From NCBI GenBank assembly GCA_021792935.1, contig JAJYTS010000006.1:1-41312 (forward strand): 41,312 nucleotides of DNA. The letters are read 5' to 3'. The DNA is from Bacillota bacterium (GTDB lineage Bacteria; Bacillota; Sulfobacillia; Sulfobacillales; Sulfobacillaceae). The position numbers were made by a program, and so were the translations under genes. Below the pieces are notes generated by a model, which ran no database searches, was not told where the DNA came from, and worked only from the letters and a program-made list of their open reading frames with translations. Below, piece after piece: positions 1 to 8,131 of the stretch (its first letter is position 1; each line of letters opens with the position of its first letter).

Positions 1-168
1 AACGGGTTGAACCCCCGCGCGTATCTCGAATACCTATTTGACCAATTGCCCAATCAGGATCGGCAGGATCCTACCATTTGGGAGCGCTATGTGCCCTGGT
101 CTCCCGACATCCCCGACTCCGTGAAATTCCCCGTTTTACCGAGCCAAACTCAAAATACACGTCCTTAG
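1..168 (+). CDS. IS66-family transposase, C-terminal fragment (5' end outside window)
   Basis: Frame 1 from base 1 is open and encodes about 55 residues before a TAG stop. It contains the segment NPRAYLEYLFDQLPN followed by a tryptophan- and proline-rich tail (IWERYVPWSPDIPD). This matches the extreme C-terminus of the large IS66 transposase (TnpC/DDE type), where a conserved NP-x-x-YL-x-x-L helix is followed by an LPW-type tail. The protein would catalyse cut-and-join of the element. Only the tail is visible, so completeness is unknown. Confidence is good because both the tail motif and a GTAAGCG-type terminus 30 bases downstream agree. Confidence 0.75.
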   Translation, partial: NGLNPRAYLEYLFDQLPNQDRQDPTIWERYVPWSPDIPDSVKFPVLPSQTQNTRP

Positions 169-203
169 TCTCCGCCGCTAGGTGGGGACTATTGGACGCT
201 TAC
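1..203 (+). mobile_element. Right end of an IS66-family insertion sequence (partial)
   Basis: The window opens inside an IS66-like element. The transposase reading frame ends at 168. The sequence at 181-203 ends in CGCTTAC, which on the other strand reads GTAAGCG, the motif I associate with IS66-family termini. The element therefore probably ends at 203, and an 8-bp target duplication should start just after it. The left end lies outside the window, so the duplication cannot be checked here. Confidence 0.7.
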
Positions 204-391
204 TCTATGGTCGTGACGAACGAATTTCGTGCTCATCACGGTAACGTCAAGTATCTCTTCTTCAGGTAGTGGTCGGCACATTTCCGATCAGTCGTCCCGG
301 ATACGTAATGCAGTTTCGCCCCCGTAAGCCGCACAACGGGCAACCGTAGCGGACCCGACAAGCAAGCGCCATGGTGTCTGTTCCGACCACT

Positions 392-814
392 TCACCCCAT
401 CGGCATAAACGGATTCCGTATGACGACGTCCCCCATCCGCTGTCCGGAGTTCAAATCCTCCGTCCATAGCACCGATGCTTGGGCCTTTTGCGCCGCGATG
501 ACTATCAGGGCATCCCAAAACGATAGTCGATATCGCTCGGCTTGTTCCATCGCGCGGAGGAGGTCCGGCGGTTCCACGATCATGATGGGCCACTGGAGAT
601 ATTCCTGGACAATGCCCCGCGCGCGTACCGAGTCATGCGTGACTCGGACAACATTGACGTAAAACTCCTGGAGGACTTGGGTACTGAGGCATCCGCGGCG
701 ACTCGCCCACAACGCCGTGAGTAGGCTCTGCGCCCGTTCTCGTTTCTCCGGTGGTGCGGTGCTGTCATGGGCATACAGCAAGACATTGGTATCACAAAAC
801 TCAACGTCGCTCAT
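392..814 (-). CDS. PIN-domain ribonuclease toxin (VapC-like)
   Basis: This 140-residue protein has the full PIN pattern of four acidic residues: D8 in CDTNVLLYA, E50 in TQVLQEFY, D101 in FWDALIV and D120 in WTEDLNSG. PIN toxins of this size are Mg-dependent endoribonucleases that cleave tRNA, rRNA or mRNA and are held inactive by a partner antitoxin. The start codon ATG overlaps the 3' end of the upstream antitoxin gene by 14 bases, implying translational coupling and a two-gene operon. It lies between an IS66 end and a TnsD gene, the usual setting for a mobile toxin-antitoxin module. The RNA target cannot be read from the sequence. Confidence 0.85.
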   Translation of the reverse strand: MSDVEFCDTNVLLYAHDSTAPPEKRERAQSLLTALWASRRGCLSTQVLQEFYVNVVRVTHDSVRARGIVQEYLQWPIMIVEPPDLLRAMEQAERYRLSFWDALIVIAAQKAQASVLWTEDLNSGQRMGDVVIRNPFMPMG

Positions 815-1013
815 GCAGTTGTTCTCGCGTCAGGCGCCCCTGGTCCATGTGGAGCAACAGACCTTCGTGCATGTAGGCGACAGCTCGGGCATACGCCGCC
901 TCATACTCTGCAGTCGAAACGCCTGCGACACGGTCGAGGTATCGCTCCACGTCCTCCAGAGTATCCTCCGGCAAACTCGCAATCCGTCGCATTAACTCGT
1001 CCCGTAAGGCCAA
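801..1013 (-). CDS. Antitoxin partner of the PIN toxin
   Basis: This is a 70-residue acidic, helical protein beginning LALRDELMRRIASLPEDTLEDVERYLDRV. The first half resembles the LPED-type segment of short DUF2281-like antitoxins found next to PIN toxins. I chose the TTG at 1013 because a GGAGGT ribosome binding site lies 9 bases upstream; a longer frame to 1088 would read through that site. It is the first gene of the pair and overlaps the toxin by 14 bases. Such proteins bind and neutralise the toxin and often repress their own promoter. No obvious DNA-binding fold is visible, so assignment rests mainly on size, position and overlap. Confidence 0.65.
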   Translation of the reverse strand: MALRDELMRRIASLPEDTLEDVERYLDRVAGVSTAEYEAAYARAVAYMHEGLLLHMDQGRLTREQLHERR

Positions 1014-1346
1014 TGGACACCCACCTCCTCGGAATCGTCTGCCTATCCCGATTATACCCGCGCACGGAAGCACTCTCAAGCAAAGCACACCCCTTTGCCA
1101 GAAAATTGCGCTAGGTCGCTATCCGGCCCGTATGTGCAGTAGGACACTGGCAGAATTCATGGGGGCGAGGTCTGGTGCGTTGGATAAAGGTGGTGTGAGG
1201 CACTGGCAGATTGATTCACCGAAACCGGGTTGGTTCAGCCTTCGATTGTCCGCAAGGATAGTGAGGGCCTATGTCGAAGGTAGATGATATTGTTTGGCTT
1301 TTTATGGTAAATTTAGAGTAGCACGCTTTTCGAGGTGGTCGAAGCG
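1014..1346. other. Intergenic region between antitoxin and tnsD
   Basis: These 333 bases hold divergent upstream regions for the toxin-antitoxin pair (minus) and tnsD (plus). The 10-mer CACTGGCAGA occurs twice, at 1145-1154 and 1201-1210. The run just before tnsD (about 1285-1325) is AT-rich and could carry its promoter, but no convincing -35/-10 pair was found. No ORF looks real. Confidence 0.5.
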
Positions 1347-3368
1347 GTGATAGGATATCTGCCCTTGCCATGTCCTGACGAACTATTCTATTCGACAATA
1401 GCTCGCCTGTATCGAGACTCAGGTCATCCCATCAAGAAGCACTTTCATCGGTATCTCTACGGAGACCGCTCGACCCCGTCCCGAAGTCTTCTGTTTCCTG
1501 CAGGACTCGACAAGATAGTCACCCGTTTACCTGACAACCACCCCATGACCACGGAGACCGCAATTCGCAACCATAGCCCGGTTCCCCTTGTGGCACCGTT
1601 CATCACAGCAAATCATGGAGATGCCATGGTGCGCTGGATCACAACCGGGATTTCTCCACGGCAGGTCCGCGGCATCTTGGCTCGGACCCTCTTTGGCCAC
1701 TATACCTCTGGCTTTTACTACTGTCCTTTGTGCATGGAGGAAGACTATGCGAAGTATGACGATGTCTATTGGCACCGGATACACCAGTTGGGGATGGAGG
1801 TGTGTCCAGTACACGGGGCTGCGCTTCACCACGTGGTTCTGGGGGACCTATTCGATTGGGTGACGTTGGACGAGGTGTGTGATCGGGGGAATCCGTCGGT
1901 CGTGGATGGTGAGGCGATTGAGGAGCAACGGTTATTGGGCCGCGATGCAATGTGGCTGTTGGAGAACCGGCTAAATATGGGATTCGCGGAAGAAATGTGG
2001 AGCCGTTACACGAATGTCCTACGCGAGCAAGACTTGATGAAGTACGATGGATATTTTAAGGTCGGTCGCCTTCGAGAGATTGTGAAATTATCAATCAGTC
2101 CAGGCCTGGCCGCGCGGCTAGGCCTGGGCGCTGGCGATCGTGGGCGAGATTGGTTGGACTCGATGTTTTTGGAGGGAAAACCCAAAGCAGCTCCGATTGT
2201 CCGGCACCTGGTTCTTATCAGGGCACTGGGATTTACCCCCGAGACATTCTTCGCGTTGTCCGCCCAGCCTAAACCGCCATTTGGATCGGGCCCGTGGCAT
2301 TGTTTGAACCCAGTCTGCCCGAAGTCTAGCCGGGCGACTATCCGTCGTGTAGCAATTTCAAAAGATTACTACACCCGCCGTCCGCTGGGCACCTTTGTTT
2401 GTGAGCATTGCGGATTTGTCTATCAGCGCTTGGGACCCGATGAATCGCTAGCCAAGCTGAGCCATAAAATCTGCATTGTCACGTACGGTCCGGTCTGGGT
2501 CAACGAATTCAAACGAATGTACTACGACACCAGCATTAGTCAAAAATTCATGGCGAAACGTCTCAAATTTTCTAACGCGAGTTTTCGGGGTCTTGTCTTG
2601 GAACTGGGGCTGGCTCCAGAGATCCGGCCTCAGGGCCCTGGGCCGATACAGCAGTGGGACAGCGACATCCGTCGAATGTGGGGGGATGCCTCCGGGAGTC
2701 TCGGCGAGATCGCACAAGAAATTGGTTGCTCGGCGCGGTCGGTTACTCTGTACGCGCAGGCCGTCGGTCTACCTCAGAAGCGGGACTTCGTCCCCAGACA
2801 TTGGGTGGACAGAGACGAGGGTCGTAGAGATTTCCTTAAAATCTTGCAAAGCCATCCTCATACTATGCGCCGAGAGCTTGCCAATTGCGATAAGGCGCTC
2901 TATAGGTGCCTTCAGGAAAACGATGCAGAGTGGTTCGAGGCTCATGTGCCGCCACCACTCCATCGTGGTCAGCGCAGTACCGTCGACTGGAACGAACGGG
3001 ACCGTCATGTCGTGGCGTACGTGCCAAAAGCCTACGCATTCATTGTGGACCAAAATCGGCGGCAGTTAATCGGGTGCGATAGCATATTGAAGGTACTAAG
3101 AGCCGAATTTAATGTCCGTGTCAGCACGGCCACGTTGCCAAAAATGCCACTGACCCAAGCCGCCATTGACGGCTTAACCGAATCTCACGACGAATACGTG
3201 GAAAGGCGTGTCCGTTGGGGTATCCAGCAGCTTAAGCAGCAGGGAATGGTCGTGACAAAGCATTTGTTGTTGACACAGTATCCGGACTTAAAGCGACATC
3301 TGGATACTCCGCAGGGGTTACAGTTGATTTCCGGCGTGCCTCATGATGTGGTCCATCAGGCTCCCTGA
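1347..3368 (+). CDS. tnsD: TnsD/TniQ-family transposition target-site selector
   Basis: The product has about 673 residues, close to full-length Tn7-type TnsD. The N-terminus (GYLPLPCPDELFYSTIARLY) is the classic TniQ opening, where a pro-rich PDE motif leads into a helix. A first zinc site follows: CPLC at about 126-129, then WHRIHQLG and CPVH at about 153-156. A second cysteine set lies near 318-355 (HCLNPVCP and VCEHCGF). A helix-turn-helix-like segment (SLGEIAQEIGCSARSV) lies near residue 450. TnsD proteins bind an attachment site and recruit TnsC and TnsAB. GTG 1347 is preferred, with GAGGTGG 8 bases upstream; GTG 1335 is possible. No tnsA, B, C or E lies in the window, so the gene is an orphan here. 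Confidence 0.9.
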   Translation: MIGYLPLPCPDELFYSTIARLYRDSGHPIKKHFHRYLYGDRSTPSRSLLFPAGLDKIVTRLPDNHPMTTETAIRNHSPVPLVAPFITANHGDAMVRWITTGISPRQVRGILARTLFGHYTSGFYYCPLCMEEDYAKYDDVYWHRIHQLGMEVCPVHGAALHHVVLGDLFDWVTLDEVCDRGNPSVVDGEAIEEQRLLGRDAMWLLENRLNMGFAEEMWSRYTNVLREQDLMKYDGYFKVGRLREIVKLSISPGLAARLGLGAGDRGRDWLDSMFLEGKPKAAPIVRHLVLIRALGFTPETFFALSAQPKPPFGSGPWHCLNPVCPKSSRATIRRVAISKDYYTRRPLGTFVCEHCGFVYQRLGPDESLAKLSHKICIVTYGPVWVNEFKRMYYDTSISQKFMAKRLKFSNASFRGLVLELGLAPEIRPQGPGPIQQWDSDIRRMWGDASGSLGEIAQEIGCSARSVTLYAQAVGLPQKRDFVPRHWVDRDEGRRDFLKILQSHPHTMRRELANCDKALYRCLQENDAEWFEAHVPPPLHRGQRSTVDWNERDRHVVAYVPKAYAFIVDQNRRQLIGCDSILKVLRAEFNVRVSTATLPKMPLTQAAIDGLTESHDEYVERRVRWGIQQLKQQGMVVTKHLLLTQYPDLKRHLDTPQGLQLISGVPHDVVHQAP

Positions 3369-3789
3369 ATCCATTCATCCGGCGCTGCGACACTGTCCGA
3401 TAGGTCACGCGACTCGATATCCGATTTTTCAGTCGGCAGTTTTCGTTCGGTCCGTTCGGGCGGCGGAGGTGGACGGTTCGCTCACAGATGAGGGTTGGGT
3501 TGCAGTGTCTGCTAACTGATAAGTGGTGCGACGAACGGTTGCTTTAGTCGCATCAGGTTCGGCGGTGTCGAGTGCCGTTTTGGCTGCGGTTTGTGCGCAT
3601 AACCCATGGATTGAATAGATCTTCACTAAAATTCAACGTTGGCCACCTCGGATGCGTTCGAAGATTACTTGTCCTATCTTTGATCGGTTTGTTTTCTGGG
3701 GTCCAATTTTTACTACGTATTGCTACAGATTTATGTTGGGCCGAGGGGTATTTCTTTTGGGTGATGTCATGGGGTTAAGAGTGCTGGGT

Positions 3790-3815
3790 TCTGACCTAGT
3801 ATGAGAGGACTCAGA
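3790..3815 (+). other. Sarcin-ricin-loop-like hairpin
   Basis: Bases 3795-3810 read CCTAGTATGAGAGGAC, which differs at one base from the universal 23S rRNA sarcin-ricin loop segment CCUAGUACGAGAGGAC. It is enclosed by a perfect 5-bp stem, TCTGA at 3790-3794 with TCAGA at 3811-3815, placed as in the rRNA hairpin. The surrounding bases do not follow 23S rRNA, so this is not an rRNA gene. It may be a decayed rRNA scrap, a structured RNA element or chance. Confidence 0.35.
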
Positions 3816-3985
3816 CTTTTATTTCAAATCCTGATAATTATCATAGGCAGGTTAGCGTTTTAGTCTGAACATAATCATGTGTCAGCGACGTTCCGGGCCG
3901 TAAGGCTTCTCTGCAAATAAGGAGCAGCTATCAGCATCTGAAATCCTAGAACTTGACGGACTTGCGGTAATCTCCGTACGGTTAT

Positions 3986-4005
3986 GTTAATTCTTACAAG
4001 TTAAC
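3986..4005. promoter_or_regulatory. Candidate IclR-type operator upstream of the dehydrogenase operon
   Basis: An imperfect inverted repeat has GTTAA and TTAAC as outer arms around a 10-base centre; 8 of 10 positions per half match the other half. It sits just before the ribosome binding site (AAGGAGG) of the IclR gene, where an autoregulatory operator is expected. Its role is inferred from position and symmetry. Confidence 0.4.
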
Positions 4006-4025
4006 AATCAAGGAGGCGAAATTTC

Positions 4026-4844
4026 GTGGACGTGCCAGCTCGGGACGCGCTTAGGCGCGCCTGTACAATTCAAAGCTTAGAGCGTGGGCTAAAACTGCTT
4101 GAACTCATCGCGGAACAGCCAGATGCTATCACGGCGAAATGGCTTAGCCGCATCTCGCGCATTAACTTGAGTACTTGCTACCATCTACTCGATACTTTGC
4201 AAGTGGCCGGTTACGTTCGGAAAGAAAACGGCACCCAGGGCTACGTACTGACGGATAAGGTATCCTACCTCAACAATTTGGTTCAAATTCGGTCTGCGGT
4301 GCCTAGGAAAATCAGCAATCTCGTGAAGGCCCTGGCAAACGAAACGCATGAGGCGTGCTACTTGTCCCGGTGGGATGGCGGAGACGTAGTGACAAGCTAC
4401 ATTGCCGAGAGCGACCAGACAGACAAGGTTCGATCACTGTATGTAGGTTATCGAGGCCACGCATTTTTGCGCTCGATGGGTAAGATTATTTTGGCACATA
4501 TCCCTCCAGCAGAATTGGCCCAGTATTGGGCGACACATCCCCCCGAGCGTCGGACTTCAAATTCACGAATTGAATGGACCGAAATTCAGGAAGAACTTGA
4601 GCATGCGCGGCAACGCGGACTTGCGATTGACGAAGAAGAGTATGAGGTTGATGTGTGCGGGATCGCCGCCCCAATTTTTGACGCAATTGGTCGCATATGG
4701 GGTGCAATATCCGTCGCGATGCCACGCTCACACTACCACCGCCGCGACGAGACATTGATTGCGTGTTTGCAGGGGCAAGCCGTTGCGGCTTCGTTGAGCC
4801 TTGGCTACCGGGTTCTTCCCCTCGAGGAGGTCAAGTCGTGGTGA
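4026..4844 (+). CDS. IclR-family transcriptional regulator
   Basis: The 272-residue protein has an N-terminal winged helix-turn-helix (about 12-72: SLERGLKLLELIAEQ, then AKWLSRISRINLSTCYHLLDTL) and a C-terminal effector-binding domain (about 85-260) containing the family blocks RSMGKIILAH and DEEEYEVDVCGIAAPIFD. IclR proteins bind DNA as dimers or tetramers and respond to small organic acids. The GTG start has AAGGAGG 9 bases upstream. The gene overlaps the E1-alpha gene by 7 bases, so it is the first gene of the operon it probably controls. The effector is likely the substrate or product of the downstream dehydrogenase complex, but this is inferred. Confidence 0.9.
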   Translation: MDVPARDALRRACTIQSLERGLKLLELIAEQPDAITAKWLSRISRINLSTCYHLLDTLQVAGYVRKENGTQGYVLTDKVSYLNNLVQIRSAVPRKISNLVKALANETHEACYLSRWDGGDVVTSYIAESDQTDKVRSLYVGYRGHAFLRSMGKIILAHIPPAELAQYWATHPPERRTSNSRIEWTEIQEELEHARQRGLAIDEEEYEVDVCGIAAPIFDAIGRIWGAISVAMPRSHYHRRDETLIACLQGQAVAASLSLGYRVLPLEEVKSW

Positions 4845-5815
4845 ATGGAGAGCAACTCTTGCGATGGTATCGAACCATGATGCGAATTCGGGCCTTTGAA
4901 GAAACCGTCAACGAACAGTTCCTAGCGGGCCAGATTCCCGGATTTGTTCATCTCTATATCGGCCAGGAAGCTGTGGCTACAGGAGTTTGTGCGGCGCTCA
5001 GCCCAGGAGATTACATCACGAGCACACATAGAGGACATGGTCACACGCTGGCCAAAGGTGCTGACATGGACCGTATGATGGCTGAGCTCTATGGTAAGAG
5101 CACGGGATACTGCAAAGGCAAAGGTGGCTCAATGCACATTGCGGACTTTCAAATTGGTATGTTGGGAGCCAATGGAGTCGTTGCTGGCGGAATTAATATT
5201 GCCGTAGGGGCAGCACTTGCTAGCAAAATGCTCGATAACGGACGGGTCGCTGTGTCGTTTTTCGGGGACGGAGGCAGTAACCGCGGCACTTTTCACGAAG
5301 GACTCAACTTGGCCAGTGTGTGGGGTCTTCCGGTCGTGTTTGTTTGCGAAAATAACCAGTGGTCATCGACCACGTTCTATGGCGATAGCACGGCGGTGCA
5401 GGACGTCGCATCGCGTGCCGCGTCGTACAACATACCTGGTGTCATAGCTGATGGAAACGATTTGTTCGACGTATACGAGAAGGCAAGGGAAGCGGTAGAA
5501 CGTGCGCGGGACGGCGGCGGGCCGACTTTGCTTGAGGCTAAGACGTATCGGATTAGAGGACACTTCGTCGGAGATCCGGAGCGATACCGAGCACGAGATG
5601 AGGTGATGAAACACTCAGATCAGGACGATCCAATTAAACGCTTTGCCGAGCGGGTAACCAATGAGGGGTGGTTGACAGAGGAGAGTTTGCGGGAGGTTGA
5701 CCGGGAAGTACCAGAGGAGGTGGCCCGCGCGGTACAGTTTGCCCGGGATAGCGCGTATCCCGAGTTGAGTGCTGCATACGAAGATCTCTGGGTCGAGGCA
5801 GGGGATGCGAAATGA
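4838..5815 (+). CDS. Thiamine-diphosphate-dependent dehydrogenase E1, alpha subunit (acetoin/2-oxoacid type)
   Basis: About 325 residues. The TPP motif is complete: GDGGSN at about residue 142 and ENNQW about 30 residues later. Other family blocks include LYIGQEAVATG, THRGHGHTLAKG and GKGGSMHI. This alpha chain pairs with the beta chain encoded next to form the heterotetramer that decarboxylates or cleaves a 2-oxo acid or acetoin and passes the acyl group to lipoyl-E2. GTG 4838 is chosen because GAGGAGG lies 7 bases upstream; the adjacent GTG 4841 is an alternative. The stop overlaps the start of the beta gene by 4 bases (ATGA). Length and sequence style favour the acetoin/pyruvate group over the branched-chain group, but substrate is not settled. 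Confidence 0.9.
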   Translation: MVNGEQLLRWYRTMMRIRAFEETVNEQFLAGQIPGFVHLYIGQEAVATGVCAALSPGDYITSTHRGHGHTLAKGADMDRMMAELYGKSTGYCKGKGGSMHIADFQIGMLGANGVVAGGINIAVGAALASKMLDNGRVAVSFFGDGGSNRGTFHEGLNLASVWGLPVVFVCENNQWSSTTFYGDSTAVQDVASRAASYNIPGVIADGNDLFDVYEKAREAVERARDGGGPTLLEAKTYRIRGHFVGDPERYRARDEVMKHSDQDDPIKRFAERVTNEGWLTEESLREVDREVPEEVARAVQFARDSAYPELSAAYEDLWVEAGDAK

Positions 5816-6798
5816 GCACTGTTACGTTTGCAGACGCCACGTTACGAGCAATGAGAGAAGAGATGGCTAGGGATGAACGTGTGTTCGTCATGGGTGAAGA
5901 TATTGCCAGACAGGGGGGCATTTTCGGACAGTTCAAAGGGCTCGCAGACGAATTTGGAACAGAGCGCGTACGCGACACGCCTATTTCGGAAACCGCGATT
6001 GTCGGAGCGGGTATTGGTGCCGCGCTTGCGGGGATGATCCCGGTGATTGACATGCACTTTGCCGACTTCCTCGGAGTTGCGATGGATGAAGTTTTAAACC
6101 AAATGGCTAAAATCCGGTATATGTTTGGCGGTCAGGCTCAATTGCCGCTGGTGCTAAGGGCGCCGGACGGGGTCACAAGGTCTGGGGCCGCACAGCATTC
6201 GCAATCTCTGGAGGCCTTGTTCCTACACATTCCCGGCCTGAAGGTGGTGGCGCCCTCCAATCCACAAGACGCCAGAGGATTGCTTAAGGCGGCGATCCGG
6301 GATCCGAACCCCGTGATCTACTTCGAACAAAAAGACTTGTTCCGCCGCAGGGGAGAAATTACCGATGACGACGCTCTAACACCCATTGGCAGGGCGCATC
6401 TAAGGAGACATGGGGACAGTTTAACCATTGTGTCATATTCTCGCATGTTGACTGAGGTGGAAGCGGTCTGCGACCAATTGGGACCCGAATTCCAAGGCCG
6501 AATTGAGGTTATTGATTTGAGAACCATTGTCCCCATGGACGTAGAAACGGTACTCCGGTCCGTCCGAAAGACCCATCGCATTCTAATTGTTCACGAGGCG
6601 GTTAAGCGGGGTGGGGTAGGAGCCGAGCTAGCGGCCGAGGTTGCCGAGCAGGCGATTGACTGGCTGGATGCCCCAGTAGTGAGAATCGGGGCAAAGCCGT
6701 TTCCGATTCCCTTCAGTCCGGTCCTGGAACCCATCATTGTCCCGCAAAGAGACGACGTTGCCGAGGCTATTAATGGCCTACTTACCTATCGTTTGTAG
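5812..6798 (+). CDS. Thiamine-diphosphate-dependent dehydrogenase E1, beta subunit
   Basis: The 328-residue product has the transketolase pyrimidine-binding domain (VFVMGEDIARQGGIFGQFKGL, then TPISETAIVGAGIGAAL) and the C-terminal transketolase domain (DLRTIVPMDVETVLRSVRKTHRILIVHE). In E1 heterotetramers this chain supplies the conserved glutamate that activates the TPP ring and contacts E2. It overlaps E1-alpha by 4 bases and is followed after 11 bases by E2, so the three subunits are co-translated. Length equals the usual 325-330. The GxFG and PISE blocks are shared by acetoin and pyruvate enzymes, so the substrate cannot be fixed by eye. Confidence 0.9.
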   Translation: MSTVTFADATLRAMREEMARDERVFVMGEDIARQGGIFGQFKGLADEFGTERVRDTPISETAIVGAGIGAALAGMIPVIDMHFADFLGVAMDEVLNQMAKIRYMFGGQAQLPLVLRAPDGVTRSGAAQHSQSLEALFLHIPGLKVVAPSNPQDARGLLKAAIRDPNPVIYFEQKDLFRRRGEITDDDALTPIGRAHLRRHGDSLTIVSYSRMLTEVEAVCDQLGPEFQGRIEVIDLRTIVPMDVETVLRSVRKTHRILIVHEAVKRGGVGAELAAEVAEQAIDWLDAPVVRIGAKPFPIPFSPVLEPIIVPQRDDVAEAINGLLTYRL

Positions 6799-6809
6799 GA
6801 GGGATATTG

Positions 6810-8003
6810 ATGCAAGCCGTCATGATGCCCCAGCTAGGATTGACTATGACCGAAGGGCTCATAGTGGACTGGCTCAAGCAAACGGGAGACGCAGTCCGAA
6901 AGGGTGAAGCCATTGCCGAAGTTGAGACAGAAAAGGTGACCTACGCCATCGAGTCACCCGAAGACGGCGTTTTAGTCAAAATCATATGGAAGGAGGGTGA
7001 AACGGTCCCGGTGGCGGAGACGATTGGTTGGATTGGACAGCTTGATGAGGATATCCCTGATCAAAGTGACGGACCTTCGACACCACAAAGAGAGTCCAAC
7101 GCGCCTCCTATAGAGCAGGCGAACGCAGACTCTGCGCCACTAAGCCACGACCAGCACGATGTGCGTGCCACTCCGCTGGCGAAACGGATGGCACGAGAGG
7201 CCGCCGTGGTTTTGGATGAAGTGCGAGGTACCGGACCATACGGACGGATTCAGGCTGCCGATGTGGCTGAAATGGCCCAATCACTCCCGAGCGGGAAGCG
7301 TATCGAACTACGGGAGGCCGAAACATCGATGCACGACCGGCGATTTGTTCCCCACAGTACCATGCGAGAGGCTATCGCCCGCCACATGAGTGAAAGTTGG
7401 CGAACCATTCCTCATGTCACTCTCCACCGGAGCATGCCGGCCTATGAACTACTCAAACTAAGGGAACGACTCTCGGTGGAGACCGGGAGGAAGGGGTCGA
7501 TTACCGCCGTCATTGTGTGGTTGGTGGCCCGCGTCCTTGTGCGTTATCCCTACCTAAACGCGATGTATGATGACCGTGGTTTGTGGGTGAGTGACGCCGT
7601 CCACATAGGTGTCGCGACGGAACTTGACCAAGGTTTGCTCGTGCCTGTCATACGCGACGCTCAGAGCAAAACCATCTCAGAAATTGCGAAGGAATTACTT
7701 GAGTTGTCAAGCCGAGGGAGGGACAGGAATCTACACCCGCGGGAAGTCGAAGGGGGCACGTTTACCATCTCAACTTTAGGAACATACGGAATAGACGAGT
7801 TCACTCCTATCATTATGTCGCCCCAAACCGGCATTTTGGGTGTCGGGCGGCTCGTGACTAACAGCCCACCTCCCGATAGGGAGGGGTCGCGAATTAGAGT
7901 GAGTCTCTCTTTCGACCATAGAGCGGTTGATGGCGCTTACGGCGCACAGTTTTTGGCGGCGTTAGCCGAATGCTTCAGCGACCCTCTTCGGATTCTTATA
8001 TAA
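6810..8003 (+). CDS. Dihydrolipoamide acyltransferase, E2 component
   Basis: The 397-residue protein shows the classic three-part E2 plan. A lipoyl domain spans about 1-78, with the lipoylation lysine in EVETEKVTYA near residue 42. A flexible linker rich in Ser, Pro, Gln and Glu follows. A peripheral-subunit-binding domain lies at about 115-155 (ATPLAKRMAREAAVVLDEV, GTGPYGRIQAADV). The catalytic domain (about 175-397) ends with the active-site motif SFDHRAVDGAYG. ATG 6810 is preferred over the in-frame TTG at 6807 because TAGGAGGG lies 6 bases before it. The binding domain should dock an E3 lipoamide dehydrogenase, but none is encoded in this window, so E3 must be supplied from elsewhere. Confidence 0.92.
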   Translation: MQAVMMPQLGLTMTEGLIVDWLKQTGDAVRKGEAIAEVETEKVTYAIESPEDGVLVKIIWKEGETVPVAETIGWIGQLDEDIPDQSDGPSTPQRESNAPPIEQANADSAPLSHDQHDVRATPLAKRMAREAAVVLDEVRGTGPYGRIQAADVAEMAQSLPSGKRIELREAETSMHDRRFVPHSTMREAIARHMSESWRTIPHVTLHRSMPAYELLKLRERLSVETGRKGSITAVIVWLVARVLVRYPYLNAMYDDRGLWVSDAVHIGVATELDQGLLVPVIRDAQSKTISEIAKELLELSSRGRDRNLHPREVEGGTFTISTLGTYGIDEFTPIIMSPQTGILGVGRLVTNSPPPDREGSRIRVSLSFDHRAVDGAYGAQFLAALAECFSDPLRILI

Positions 8004-8131
8004 CACGGCACTTTTCGTGACCATGGGAGACTTCGCCGAGGTATTTGAGTAACAGGACTTGTGGGATGCAGCATGTTTTATAAAACCCGAGGTGTGTTGG
8101 ACCAGATAGATATCTGAAAGGTGGGAAAATC

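Larger units (their letters stand above)
3369..4025. other. Long intergenic region, no convincing gene
   Basis: This 657-base stretch separates tnsD from the IclR operon. Its short open frames (for example 3572-3778) have no ribosome binding site or recognisable domain. It holds a sequence closely resembling the sarcin-ricin loop of 23S rRNA (3790-3815) and, near its right end, a palindrome next to the IclR gene (3986-4005). Base composition shifts to AT-rich after about 3800, consistent with a junction between transferred and resident DNA. Confidence 0.5.

Noticed and set aside
288-593. 101-codon minus-strand frame
   Set aside because: It overlaps the PIN toxin gene in another frame, lacks a ribosome binding site and has no protein-like pattern.
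1145-1210. Repeated CACTGGCAGA (1145-1154, 1201-1210) as possible Tn7-like end binding sites
   Set aside because: Only two short copies, with no terminal TGT...ACA nearby; too weak to call an element end.
3572-3778. 68-codon plus-strand frame before the IclR operon
   Set aside because: No ribosome binding site, no family resemblance, and the DNA around it looks noncoding.
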